The notes beneath the pieces were generated by a model. That model had not been told where the DNA came from. It did not search any database and saw only the letters and a program-made list of their open reading frames with translations. 64,000 bases of DNA. Source: Bacteroidota bacterium. Its GTDB lineage: Bacteria; Bacteroidota; Bacteroidia; Cytophagales; Cyclobacteriaceae. Below are positions 24,470 through 33,931 of the stretch, one piece after another. Location of the stretch: assembly GCA_023428695.1 (NCBI GenBank), contig JAEYWY010000005.1, positions 62,001 to 126,000 on the forward strand, written 5' to 3'. Each line of letters begins with the position of its first letter. Position 1 is the stretch's first letter. Both the position numbers and the translations under genes were made by a program.

Positions 24470-27469
24470 ATGCCTGCTCTCCGGACGATTTCGATTCCCT
24501 TCCTTTTGGTATTGTGCCTGTCATGCGCGAAACCAGATCGCGAAGAGATTTCATTTGAAACGCTCACCGAAGATGAGAAGCGGCTTTCAACCAATGCACT
24601 TTCATCCATGCACGTTGCCGATGGTCTGGAAGTCGCATTGTTCGCGGCAGAACCGCTGGTTGTGAATCCCACCAACATCAGTGTCGATGCTTACGGCAGG
24701 GTGTGGGCGTGCGAAGCGTACAATTACGACGTGAATCCTGATAATGCTGATCCAAAAGGTGATCGCATTGTCGTCCTGGAAGATGCCGATCATGACGGTG
24801 TCGCAGATAAACGGACAGTATTTTATCAGGGAATGGATATCACAACGCCACTCGGAATTTTCGTCGCGGGTAAAAGCGTGTATGTTTCACGAAGTCCGAA
24901 TGTGTTGGTGTTGACCGATACCAATGGCGATCTCGTTGCCGATGTAAAGGATACACTGTTTACAAATCTCGGATCTAAGGGTGATCATTCTGCGCATTCC
25001 GTTTTCCCCGGACCGGATGGGTTGCTCTATTTTTCAACGGGGAATATGGCGGGAGAAATCCGCGACAGAAATGGTGAGCCGATAAGAGATCGCGGTGGGT
25101 TTACAATATCACAAAAAGGCGAACCTTACCTCGGTGGAATGATCATGCGTTTTGATTCTTCAGGGAAAAATGTTGAAGTATTAGGCCACAACTTCCGCAA
25201 CAACTATGAGCCGTGTATCGACTCATATGGCAACCTCTGGCAATCTGACAACGATGACGACGGCAACGCCTCCTGCAGAATCAATTTTATTCTTCCATAC
25301 GGAAACTATGGATACCTCGATGAGATGACGCGTGCATCCTGGACGGCAAGTCGTGTTAATTTTGAGGAAACTGTTGGGGAAAGGCATTGGCATCAGTCGG
25401 ATCCCGGTGTGGTACCTAACGTACTCATTACCGGCGCCGGATCACCTGCGGGAATGACGTATTACGAAGGCGACAAGCTACTACCTGATTTGAACGGCGT
25501 TCCGATACATGCAGAACCTTACTACAACGTTGTGCGCGCATATCTTCCCCAAAAAAGTGGTGCTGGCTACACGGCAACGGTCAGGGACATTTTGAAAAGT
25601 GACGATCCCTGGTTTCGTCCTGTAGACGTGGGCATTGCTCCGGATGGTTCGTTGTTCGTCGCGGATTGGTATGATCCGATACTCGGTGGTGGCGCTGCGG
25701 GTGACGCCGGACAAGGCCGTATTTACCGGATTGCCGCCAATGCAAAATCATACACTCCTCCTTCGAATGCTTTCTCAATAACAGACGATCTGGTTGCCGC
25801 TCTCGGCAATCCGAATCCGGAGACGCGATATCTTGCGTTGCAGCGGATTTTGAGTTCATGGCCGGAAACAGAATCCGCTTTGGAAAAAATATGGAGATCT
25901 GATGATGTGTTGTTAAGGGCGCGTGCGTTGTGGCTGCTCGGACGAAATCGGAGCGACGTACTCACAACGGCACTTGACGATCCTGATCCGCGTATACGAA
26001 TTATTGCCGTGAAGCTTGCGCATCAGACAATGCCTGATCCCGTTGCCGCACTCTCACCACTTGGACGCGATAAAGACGTTCATGTTCGAAGAGAGGTGCT
26101 CACCGCGCTGCGTTATGCTGATACTGATTCAGCAGCGCAGTTATGGGCAGTGCTTGCGGAACAGTATGACGGCCGCGATCGATGGTACCTGGAAGCACTC
26201 GGTGTTGCATCCGACCTGCATGCATCGCGATTCTTCAACGCCTGGTTCAACAAAGCCGCATTTAATCCTTCAAATCCTGCTCATCGCGATATTGTCTGGC
26301 GGATGCGGGCAACGGAGGCGATGCGATTGCTACCCGAAGTAATCCGTGTTGCCGCTGCAGCTGACCTGCCGAAATTGTTTCGGGCATTTGATTTTCATAA
26401 ACATGCTGATAAAAACGTGGTTCTGATTTCACTTCTCGATTATACCGGGGATAACGCAACAGAAATTGCGGAGCTTACGCTTCGCCAGATGGATCCCGCC
26501 GGACTTACTATAACATCAGCGGTGAAAAATGCACTCGACAAAGCATTGACTTCAACAAAGGGCACATTGGCATTCGTGGACCTTGTTGGCAAGTTTGGTT
26601 TGAAAGACAGGCATAAGGAACTCCTTCTGATGGTCATAGATGCTCCCGGGACACCGGCAGCGAACGCCGCCATAGACCTGCTTATTAATTCCGGAGGAAT
26701 AAAGTTGCTGGAGGCAGAACTCAAAGGTAAGGATGCAAATGCTGTGCTTGCGATTCTGAAAGGCCTTGAGGGTAAAGCCAACAAGAGCGTTCTCGAAATG
26801 GTCGCGTCATGTGTCACAAATACGGGGACGACTGAGATAAGACAGGCCGCGACGCGTGTGCTGGCTTCGAGTTGGCCCGGCGAAGAAAAATTGCTTCAGC
26901 TTGTCAAAAGTCCGGGTTTTCCTGACGAACTTAAACCGCTGGCAGCAAGTCTGCTTTTTAATGTCTACAGAAGCTGGATACGACGCGAGGCAGAAGCACT
27001 CTTGCCTTCACCAGCAGCGAAAGGCAGCAATCTGCCCCCGATAAAAGAATTGGTTGCCACTTCCGGAATCCCGGAGCGCGGGCGAAACATATTTGTTCAG
27101 CATTGTCAGACGTGTCATCAAATTGGTTCAGAAGGAAACCGGTTTGGACCCGAACTCACGCAAATCGGAAGCAAGATGTCACGTGACGGCTTGTTTCGAT
27201 CGATCATTTTTCCGAATGATGGCGTGAGCAATGGATACGAAAGCACATTGCTCACGTTAACTGATGGATCGCAGGTCATGGGGATTATTGCGAGTGAAAC
27301 GGATGATGAAATAACACTGAATCAACCTGGAGGCGTGTTCAACAAATATGCAAAGTCGGGTATAAAGACTCGCGAGCGCTCTGCCCAGTCGATGATGCCT
27401 GAGTTTGCTCGGGCAATGGCCAGGCAGGAGCTCATCGACCTCGTTGCATATCTCGCTACTTTGAATTAA
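24470..27469 (+). CDS. PVC-type heme-binding CxxCH lipoprotein with propeller and HEAT-like region
   Basis: The 999-residue protein begins with a lipoprotein signal (LVLCLSC). An N-terminal beta-propeller region carries VNPTNISVDAYGRVWACEAYN, written in parts as NPTNISVD and VWACEAYN, the hallmark of the membrane-bound dehydrogenase domain found in this family. A helical HEAT-like middle (about residues 430-800) follows. The C-terminal cytochrome c domain has the heme motif CQTCH at about residue 880. The fold suggests a periplasmic soluble-sugar-dehydrogenase-like oxidoreductase passing electrons to its heme. Its place just before the rhamnosidases suggests oxidation of a released sugar, but no substrate is known. 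Confidence 0.85.
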   Translation: MPALRTISIPFLLVLCLSCAKPDREEISFETLTEDEKRLSTNALSSMHVADGLEVALFAAEPLVVNPTNISVDAYGRVWACEAYNYDVNPDNADPKGDRIVVLEDADHDGVADKRTVFYQGMDITTPLGIFVAGKSVYVSRSPNVLVLTDTNGDLVADVKDTLFTNLGSKGDHSAHSVFPGPDGLLYFSTGNMAGEIRDRNGEPIRDRGGFTISQKGEPYLGGMIMRFDSSGKNVEVLGHNFRNNYEPCIDSYGNLWQSDNDDDGNASCRINFILPYGNYGYLDEMTRASWTASRVNFEETVGERHWHQSDPGVVPNVLITGAGSPAGMTYYEGDKLLPDLNGVPIHAEPYYNVVRAYLPQKSGAGYTATVRDILKSDDPWFRPVDVGIAPDGSLFVADWYDPILGGGAAGDAGQGRIYRIAANAKSYTPPSNAFSITDDLVAALGNPNPETRYLALQRILSSWPETESALEKIWRSDDVLLRARALWLLGRNRSDVLTTALDDPDPRIRIIAVKLAHQTMPDPVAALSPLGRDKDVHVRREVLTALRYADTDSAAQLWAVLAEQYDGRDRWYLEALGVASDLHASRFFNAWFNKAAFNPSNPAHRDIVWRMRATEAMRLLPEVIRVAAAADLPKLFRAFDFHKHADKNVVLISLLDYTGDNATEIAELTLRQMDPAGLTITSAVKNALDKALTSTKGTLAFVDLVGKFGLKDRHKELLLMVIDAPGTPAANAAIDLLINSGGIKLLEAELKGKDANAVLAILKGLEGKANKSVLEMVASCVTNTGTTEIRQAATRVLASSWPGEEKLLQLVKSPGFPDELKPLAASLLFNVYRSWIRREAEALLPSPAAKGSNLPPIKELVATSGIPERGRNIFVQHCQTCHQIGSEGNRFGPELTQIGSKMSRDGLFRSIIFPNDGVSNGYESTLLTLTDGSQVMGIIASETDDEITLNQPGGVFNKYAKSGIKTRERSAQSMMPEFARAMARQELIDLVAYLATLN

Positions 27470-27482
27470 CAGATTTGTTCAT

Positions 27483-30191
27483 ATGAAATCATTTTTCCTA
27501 ATCTTACTGGTTGCGTTAACGGTTTCGCTTAATGCCCAAAAGCTTAAAGTCTATTCGCCGACGTGCGAACACAAAGTCAATCCGATTGGTCTTCATACCA
27601 GTCAGCCGCGTTTGAGTTGGAAGCTCCACAGCGAAGGCACGGACGTGATGCAAACTGCGTACAGGATCAGGGTTGGTAAATCGCCTGCGTTCCGGAAAGG
27701 CGAGACTGTCTGGGATAGTGGTAACGTTGACTCCGATTCGTCGGTGTTGGTTTCCTATAAAGGACCGGTGTTGCAGTCCGGTGTGCGTTATTATTGGCAG
27801 GTTAAAGTGTGGGATAACAAAAAGAATGAATCACCCTGGTCCGAAGCCTCGTTCTGGGAGATGGGATTACTCAATGAAAACGACTGGACGGCGCGTTGGA
27901 TCGAACCTGAACAAGATACAGTGCTCAATATTCCCGCGATGTTGTTGCGAAGGAAGGTAAACCTTCCGAAAGAAGTAGCCAGGGCCCGTGCTTACGTTAC
28001 AGCACATGGACTATACGAATTTTATGTGAATGGTCAGCGTGTAGGAGATCAGTTATTTACGCCGGGATGGACATCCTACAATAAACGACTTCAGTATCAG
28101 GTGTACGATGTCACACAACTCCTGAAACAAGGCGATAATGTGGTTGGTGCAATGTTGGGTGACGGATGGTACCGCGGCAGGCTCGGCTGGGAAACGAATT
28201 GGGGCGTTTGGGGCAAGAAACTTGGTCTGCTTTGTCAGGTAATTGTCGAATACAAAGATGGTGACAAAGCTATCATCGTGTCGGACGATGCATGGAAGAG
28301 TTCCGCCGATGGACCGATAGTCATGAACAGCATCTACGACGGAGAAACTTACGACGCAAGAAAGGAGATCCCCGGATGGAGTACCGCGGCATTTGACGAC
28401 TCATCCTGGAAACCGGTGAATCTCATCCCCAACGGCAGCGAAAAGCTGGTAGCGATGGAAACGGTTCCGGTGAAAAGAGTTCAGGAATTGAAACCGAAAA
28501 AGATTTTCAGAACGCCAAAGGGAACGCTTGTTGTTGACTTCGGTCAGAATATGGTGGGTTGGGTCCGCCTCAGGGTACGTGGGCCGGCAGGCACGACTGT
28601 AATTGTCCGCCATGCGGAAGTGCTCGATAAGGAAGGAGAATTTTATACCGCGAATCTGCGTACCGCGAAAGCGACAATGACATACATACTCCACGGACAA
28701 GGGCAGGAGACATACGAACCGCGATTTACGTTCTTTGGTTTTCGCTATATCTCAGTTGATGGTTTTCCGGGCGAACTGAAACCGGATAACGTTACAGGGA
28801 TAGTTATTCATTCCGATATGAAGCCCACGGGAAGCTTCGTGTGTTCTGATAGTCTGCTGAATCAACTGCAGCAAAATATCGTGTGGGGGCAGAAAGGAAA
28901 CTTCCTCGATGTTCCAACGGACTGCCCTCAGCGGGATGAACGACTTGGCTGGACAGGTGACGCCCAGGCATTTTCGAGGACCGCTGCGTATAACATGGAC
29001 GTTGCGGCGTTCTTTACAAAGTGGATGAAAGATGTTGCAGCGGATCAGGGCCCCGATGGATCTGTAACATTTGTTGTGCCTGATGTACTCAACAATGCGG
29101 GCGGTTCTGCAGGTTGGGCGGATGCAGCAACGATCATTCCCTGGAACATGTATCTCGTCTACGGAGATAAACGGATCCTGGAACAGCAGTATGAAAGTAT
29201 GAAGGCCTGGGTTGGATTTATGAAATCAAAAAGTCAGGACTACCTGTGGAACACGGGATTTCATTTTGGCGACTGGCTCTTCTACAGACCGGCGGATGAT
29301 AACGATGGAAGAGCAGCTGTAACGGACAAGTACCTCATCGCGCAGTGTTTCTTTGCGCATTCGACACAACTGGTTATCAATGCAGCTGAGGTACTCGGAA
29401 AGGAGGCGGATGTTAAAGAATATCGTGAGCTGTTAAAGAATGTGAAGGATGCGTTTTTGCGCGAGTACATGACACCAAGTGGACGTCTCGTCTCGAGCAC
29501 GCAGACAGCATATGTTCTCGCGCTTGCATTTGATATGCTCCCCGAAGAACTGCGAAAACAATCCGCACAACGTTTGGTTGATAACGTGAAGAGCTACGGA
29601 AATCACCTTACCACCGGATTCCTCGGTACACCTCATCTTTGTCATGTGCTCACGCGTTTCGGTCACAACGACGTGGCCTATGCGCTGCTTTTTCAGAAGA
29701 GTTACCCGTCATGGTTATATCCGGTAACGCAGGGAGCAACAACAATCTGGGAACGATGGGACGGACAAAAACCGGATAGCACGTTCCAGACTGTCGGGAT
29801 GAATTCATTCAATCACTACGCTTATGGCGCGATCGGCGACTGGATGTACAGGGTAACCGCGGGAATCGAAATCGGTGCGCCTGGCTATAAAAAGGTTGTC
29901 CTTCAGCCACAACCACATGAGAATTTGTCATTTGCGCGCGCGTCGTTTGAATCGGCTTATGGCACCGTAAAATCATCGTGGGAGCGAAAAGGGAAACAAA
30001 TGTCGGTAAGTTTTGAAGTACCCCCGAATACAACGGCAGAGGTATGGCTACCCGGCGCTGACCTTCAAACCATTACGGCGGGCAGACCCGCGAAAGGTGC
30101 GCCGCAACTGAAAAATATCAGGCAATACGGTGATCGTGTTTACTTTGAGGCAGGGTCAGGGGTGCACTCCTTCCAATACGTAACAAAGTAA
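27483..30191 (+). CDS. GH78 alpha-L-rhamnosidase A
   Basis: This 902-residue secreted protein (MKSFFLILLVALTVSLNAQ) follows the five-domain GH78 plan. It has an Fn3-like N-terminus (VNPIGLHTSQPRLSWKL), two beta-sandwich domains, an (alpha/alpha)6 barrel and a C-terminal beta domain. The catalytic region reads DCPQRDERLGWTGDA, holding the conserved acidic residues. GATTIWERW near residue 760 supplies the second catalytic Glu. GH78 enzymes release terminal alpha-L-rhamnose. The gene lies 13 bp after the heme lipoprotein and is followed by a second, diverged GH78 gene. Confidence 0.94.
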   Translation: MKSFFLILLVALTVSLNAQKLKVYSPTCEHKVNPIGLHTSQPRLSWKLHSEGTDVMQTAYRIRVGKSPAFRKGETVWDSGNVDSDSSVLVSYKGPVLQSGVRYYWQVKVWDNKKNESPWSEASFWEMGLLNENDWTARWIEPEQDTVLNIPAMLLRRKVNLPKEVARARAYVTAHGLYEFYVNGQRVGDQLFTPGWTSYNKRLQYQVYDVTQLLKQGDNVVGAMLGDGWYRGRLGWETNWGVWGKKLGLLCQVIVEYKDGDKAIIVSDDAWKSSADGPIVMNSIYDGETYDARKEIPGWSTAAFDDSSWKPVNLIPNGSEKLVAMETVPVKRVQELKPKKIFRTPKGTLVVDFGQNMVGWVRLRVRGPAGTTVIVRHAEVLDKEGEFYTANLRTAKATMTYILHGQGQETYEPRFTFFGFRYISVDGFPGELKPDNVTGIVIHSDMKPTGSFVCSDSLLNQLQQNIVWGQKGNFLDVPTDCPQRDERLGWTGDAQAFSRTAAYNMDVAAFFTKWMKDVAADQGPDGSVTFVVPDVLNNAGGSAGWADAATIIPWNMYLVYGDKRILEQQYESMKAWVGFMKSKSQDYLWNTGFHFGDWLFYRPADDNDGRAAVTDKYLIAQCFFAHSTQLVINAAEVLGKEADVKEYRELLKNVKDAFLREYMTPSGRLVSSTQTAYVLALAFDMLPEELRKQSAQRLVDNVKSYGNHLTTGFLGTPHLCHVLTRFGHNDVAYALLFQKSYPSWLYPVTQGATTIWERWDGQKPDSTFQTVGMNSFNHYAYGAIGDWMYRVTAGIEIGAPGYKKVVLQPQPHENLSFARASFESAYGTVKSSWERKGKQMSVSFEVPPNTTAEVWLPGADLQTITAGRPAKGAPQLKNIRQYGDRVYFEAGSGVHSFQYVTK

Positions 30192-30318
30192 TAAGGTCAT
30201 GGTATCCGCGTCTATGAGATCGTGGAAGTCCGCCTGAGTAAATACAAAGTTGAAAATGGAATGCACGAAGTTGTAGCGATTCAATTCCGTAAGCAAAGAT
30301 ATTCATAACCATTAACCA

Positions 30319-33066
30319 ATGAAGGATAATCCGATACGAGTCGCGCTCCTCTCTTTTTGTTTTTGCCTGTTGCACGCAAGTCTGTTCGCAGCCGGTTTGG
30401 TTCCGGTAAAACTAACATGCGAATACGTTGTTAACCCATTGGGTATTGATACCCGTGAACCACGCTTCAGTTGGCAATTTGCATCGGATGTAGTGAATGG
30501 CAAACAATCTGCATACGAAGTCATCGTGGCGGGTAGTGCGTCCGTGATTGCCCGTAGCGAGGGGGATGTCTGGGCGTCGGGTAAAGTGACGTCATCGAAT
30601 TCAATAAATATCCCATACGCGGGTAATCCGCTAAAACCGTTTACGCGCTATTACTGGCGGGTTCGCGTTTACGATGAGAACGGCAAGGCTACCGTAAGCG
30701 GTGTTGCGTGGTTTGAGACCGCCATGCTGGATGAAAGCGACTGGAAAGCCGTATGGATTGATGATGGTCAGCCTCAGCCTGCTCAGGATATCGATCACTA
30801 TAATAAGCCGGCAATGCCGCTGTTTCGAAAGGAATTTTCGTCAGGTAAAAATGTAAGTTCTGCGAGGCTTTATATCAGCGGACTCGGCTATTATGAAGCA
30901 TATTTGAACGGAAGCCGCGTTGGTGATCGCGTTCTTGATCCGGGTTGGACTGCATATGACGAACAGGTTCTGTATAGCGTCTACGATGTTACATCGATGA
31001 TGAGAAGCGGAACAAACGCAGTCGGTATAATGGTGGGTAACGGCTGGTGGAATCCGCTGCCGATAAAATTGTTTGGTCGCTGGGATATACGTGAATACCA
31101 ACAAACAGGTAGGCCTTGTGTAAAGGCGGAACTTCACGTTCGATACAGCGATGGATCCGAAATCGTTATTCCAACTGATGAAACCTGGCAAACTACGCCC
31201 GGACCTGTAATGCAGAACAGTGTCTACCTGGGCGAGTACTACGACGCGCGGAATGAAGTATCGGGCTGGAATACCGTTAACGTGGCCCGAAGTACAAAGT
31301 GGACTCAGGCCGTCCGCGCGAAAGGACCAACGGGAAGGCTAACTGTACAAATGCAGCCACCTGTTAAAATCATTGAAGTCATTAAGCCGGTAAAAATCAC
31401 TAACCCGCGACCCGATACATTCATAATTGATATGGGGGTCAACTTCGCAGGTGTGGCGCGGATATCTGTAAAAGGTCAGGCTGGAAAAACGATCCGGCTG
31501 CGTTATGGCGAAGATGTTTTTGAAGACGGTACACTCAATTATTCCACCACCGTGATGACCCAGATCCGCAAGGGCGGAATAAAGGGCGGACCGGGTGCAC
31601 CCGAAACAGCCTGGCAGGAGGATCGATACACTCTCAAAGGCAAGGGTCGGGAAACATGGCAGCCGCGATTCACATTTCATGGATTCAGATACGTTGAAAT
31701 AACGGGCTGGCCTGGTAAACCTACTCTGGCTGATATCGACGGACTGCGTCTCAGTGCGGCGCTTGAAGAAACTGGTTCATTCGCTTGTTCGAACGAGATG
31801 TTTAATAAAATTCAACACGTGACAAAGCGCACGTTTCAAAGTAATGTATTTAGCGTACAATCAGATTGCCCCGCGCGCGAGAAACTTGGTTACGGCGCGG
31901 ACATCGTAGTTACAGCTAACGCATTCATATACAACTTTGACATGGCGAACTTTTACCGCAAGGCTGTAAGGGATTACGCCAATGATCAGCAGGAAGACGG
32001 CGGAATTACGGAAACTGCTCCGTTTGTCGGTATCGCTGACCGGGGTTACGGCGGTTATTCCGGACCGCTTGGATGGCAACTCGCATTCCCCTTTATGCAG
32101 GAACAACTCTATGAGTTTTACGGAGACAAGAGAATTATTGAAGAATTCTATCCTGCGTTCAGAAAACAAATGGATTTTCTCGAGTCGAAGGCGGTGGAGG
32201 GATTGTTTCACTGGGATATCGGTGATCACGAAGCGCTGGATCCGCGGGCCGAAGCGTTTTCCGCAGCCGCATTTTATTATCATCACGCAAAGCTCGGCGT
32301 GAAATTCGCGGGAATTCTCGATAAAACAGATGACTCTTTGAAATATGACCGACTTTCGCAGAATATAAAGAGATTGATCATACGGAAATATCTCATACCC
32401 GGTACGGGACGTTTCGACAACGCTACTCAGGCCGCCCAAATATTTGCGTTGTGGTATGATTTATCACCTGAACCTGAGAACACGCGAAAGGTTCTTATGG
32501 ATGAGTTCGCCCGCCATGAATGGCACGTGTCATCAGGAATATTTGGTACGAAGATGATGTTCGATGTGCTTCGCGAACTGGATTTGAATGACGTCGCGTA
32601 CCGCGTGGCGAACCAACGCGACTTCCCGGGATGGGGGCACATGCTTGAACGAGGTGCGACCACACTTTGGGAAACGTGGAGTTATCCGGAAAAATATCCG
32701 TCTCAGAACCATCCGATGTTTGGTTCGATCAGCGAATGGTTTTACAGATCACTGCTGGGAATAAATCCGGCGGCTCCGGGCTTTGAAAAAATCCTGATCA
32801 AGCCTCAGCCTGCTGGCGATCTCACGTGGGCACGGGGAAGTTATCACTCGGTACGCGGCGAGATAAAAAGTGAATGGTCGCGAAGCGGGAATACGTTCGA
32901 ACTCAAAGTTGCTGTTCCGGGGAACACAACCGCAGAAATTTGGGTACCGGCGACTGAAGGTCAAAGCGTATCGCTCGACGGTGGTACTGGTACAGACGGT
33001 GTCCGAAACGGTAACTATGTTGTTTTCACCCGGGGTTCCGGGAATCATACTTTCATAGCAAAATAA
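30319..33066 (+). CDS. GH78 alpha-L-rhamnosidase B
   Basis: This 915-residue secreted protein has the same domain plan as its upstream neighbour but is clearly diverged. The catalytic barrel reads SDCPAREKLGYGAD instead of DCPQRDERLGWTGD, and the later Glu is in GATTLWETW. Both forms are known within GH78, so both enzymes are probably active, with different linkage or aglycone preference. The N-terminus (CEYVVNPLGIDTREPRFSW) is the usual start of the family. A 127-bp gap separates the two genes, and a deacetylase gene follows 10 bp later. Confidence 0.94.
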   Translation: MKDNPIRVALLSFCFCLLHASLFAAGLVPVKLTCEYVVNPLGIDTREPRFSWQFASDVVNGKQSAYEVIVAGSASVIARSEGDVWASGKVTSSNSINIPYAGNPLKPFTRYYWRVRVYDENGKATVSGVAWFETAMLDESDWKAVWIDDGQPQPAQDIDHYNKPAMPLFRKEFSSGKNVSSARLYISGLGYYEAYLNGSRVGDRVLDPGWTAYDEQVLYSVYDVTSMMRSGTNAVGIMVGNGWWNPLPIKLFGRWDIREYQQTGRPCVKAELHVRYSDGSEIVIPTDETWQTTPGPVMQNSVYLGEYYDARNEVSGWNTVNVARSTKWTQAVRAKGPTGRLTVQMQPPVKIIEVIKPVKITNPRPDTFIIDMGVNFAGVARISVKGQAGKTIRLRYGEDVFEDGTLNYSTTVMTQIRKGGIKGGPGAPETAWQEDRYTLKGKGRETWQPRFTFHGFRYVEITGWPGKPTLADIDGLRLSAALEETGSFACSNEMFNKIQHVTKRTFQSNVFSVQSDCPAREKLGYGADIVVTANAFIYNFDMANFYRKAVRDYANDQQEDGGITETAPFVGIADRGYGGYSGPLGWQLAFPFMQEQLYEFYGDKRIIEEFYPAFRKQMDFLESKAVEGLFHWDIGDHEALDPRAEAFSAAAFYYHHAKLGVKFAGILDKTDDSLKYDRLSQNIKRLIIRKYLIPGTGRFDNATQAAQIFALWYDLSPEPENTRKVLMDEFARHEWHVSSGIFGTKMMFDVLRELDLNDVAYRVANQRDFPGWGHMLERGATTLWETWSYPEKYPSQNHPMFGSISEWFYRSLLGINPAAPGFEKILIKPQPAGDLTWARGSYHSVRGEIKSEWSRSGNTFELKVAVPGNTTAEIWVPATEGQSVSLDGGTGTDGVRNGNYVVFTRGSGNHTFIAK

Positions 33067-33076
33067 ACAATACGAT

Positions 33077-33925
33077 ATGAAGAATGTTTTGCCTGTCCTT
33101 CTGATCATTGCGTCAACGATACTTGCCTGTGCACAACCACCACGACTGATTGTGCGCGGCGACGACATGGGTTATTCACACTCCGGAAATCTTGCGCTGA
33201 TCAAGTCGTACACAGAGGGAATCCAGACTTCCATTGAGGTGATCGTACCTTCCCCATGGTTTCCGGAAGCGGTGAAATTACTTCGCGAAAATCCCGGTAC
33301 CGATGTCGGTATTCACCTCGCGATTACCAGCGAGTGGGATAACGTTAAGTGGCGACCCTTGTCGGATTGCATAAGTCTGATGGACGAGGACGGATATTTT
33401 TATCCAATGATATGGCCGAACAAAAACTATCCGGGCAAATCAATTCGCGAAAACAAGTGGACACTTGAGGATGTTGAAATGGAGTTTCGCGCCCAGATTG
33501 AGATGGCCAAAAAGTATATTCCGCGACTAAGCCACATCAGTAGTCACATGGGTTGTACTAACCTCAGCGATTCAGTGCGTATGCTTGCCAAACGCCTGGC
33601 GAAGGAGTATGGTATTGATATCGACATGGTCGAACACAACGTAAAGGGTGTTGGCTACGATGGTCCGCACCGGACGTTCCAGGAAAAGAAGGCCAGCTTT
33701 GAAAAGATGTTGCGGAAGCTTGAAAAGGGTCAGACGTACCTGTTCGTAGACCATCCCGGCCTCGACGATGAGGAGCTCCGGGCAATCCATCACATAGGCT
33801 ACGAGGACGTCGCGGAAGACAGGCAGGGCGTTACGTCACTGTGGACGGATCCCGACATAAAAGCGTTGATCAGGAAGCTTGGCATTCAATTGATTTCATA
33901 TCGCGATCTCGTCACCAAAAAATGA
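33077..33925 (+). CDS. ChbG/YdjC-family carbohydrate deacetylase-like lipoprotein
   Basis: This 282-residue protein has a lipoprotein signal ending STILAC and a ChbG/HpnK-type deacetylase body. The metal-binding start is LIVRGDDMGYSHSGN, then GIHLAITSEW, SHISSHMG and VDHPGLDDEE. The Asp-Asp and His residues fit the divalent-metal site of the family, which removes acetyl groups from sugars. Cytoplasmic YdjC proteins act on chito-oligosaccharides, but this one is exported. Ten bp separates it from the second rhamnosidase, so it likely acts on the same glycan. Confidence 0.87.
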   Translation: MKNVLPVLLIIASTILACAQPPRLIVRGDDMGYSHSGNLALIKSYTEGIQTSIEVIVPSPWFPEAVKLLRENPGTDVGIHLAITSEWDNVKWRPLSDCISLMDEDGYFYPMIWPNKNYPGKSIRENKWTLEDVEMEFRAQIEMAKKYIPRLSHISSHMGCTNLSDSVRMLAKRLAKEYGIDIDMVEHNVKGVGYDGPHRTFQEKKASFEKMLRKLEKGQTYLFVDHPGLDDEELRAIHHIGYEDVAEDRQGVTSLWTDPDIKALIRKLGIQLISYRDLVTKK

Positions 33926-33931
33926 TTTCGC

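Noticed and set aside
30192..30318. Coding-like stretch (VYEIVEVRLSKYKVENG and on) between the two rhamnosidase genes
   Set aside because: It has no start codon, only about 36 codons between stops, and no recognised relatives; it may be a gene remnant or chance.
31861..32439. 192-residue minus-strand frame inside the second rhamnosidase gene
   Set aside because: It lies wholly antisense to a well-supported GH78 catalytic domain and has no motif of its own.
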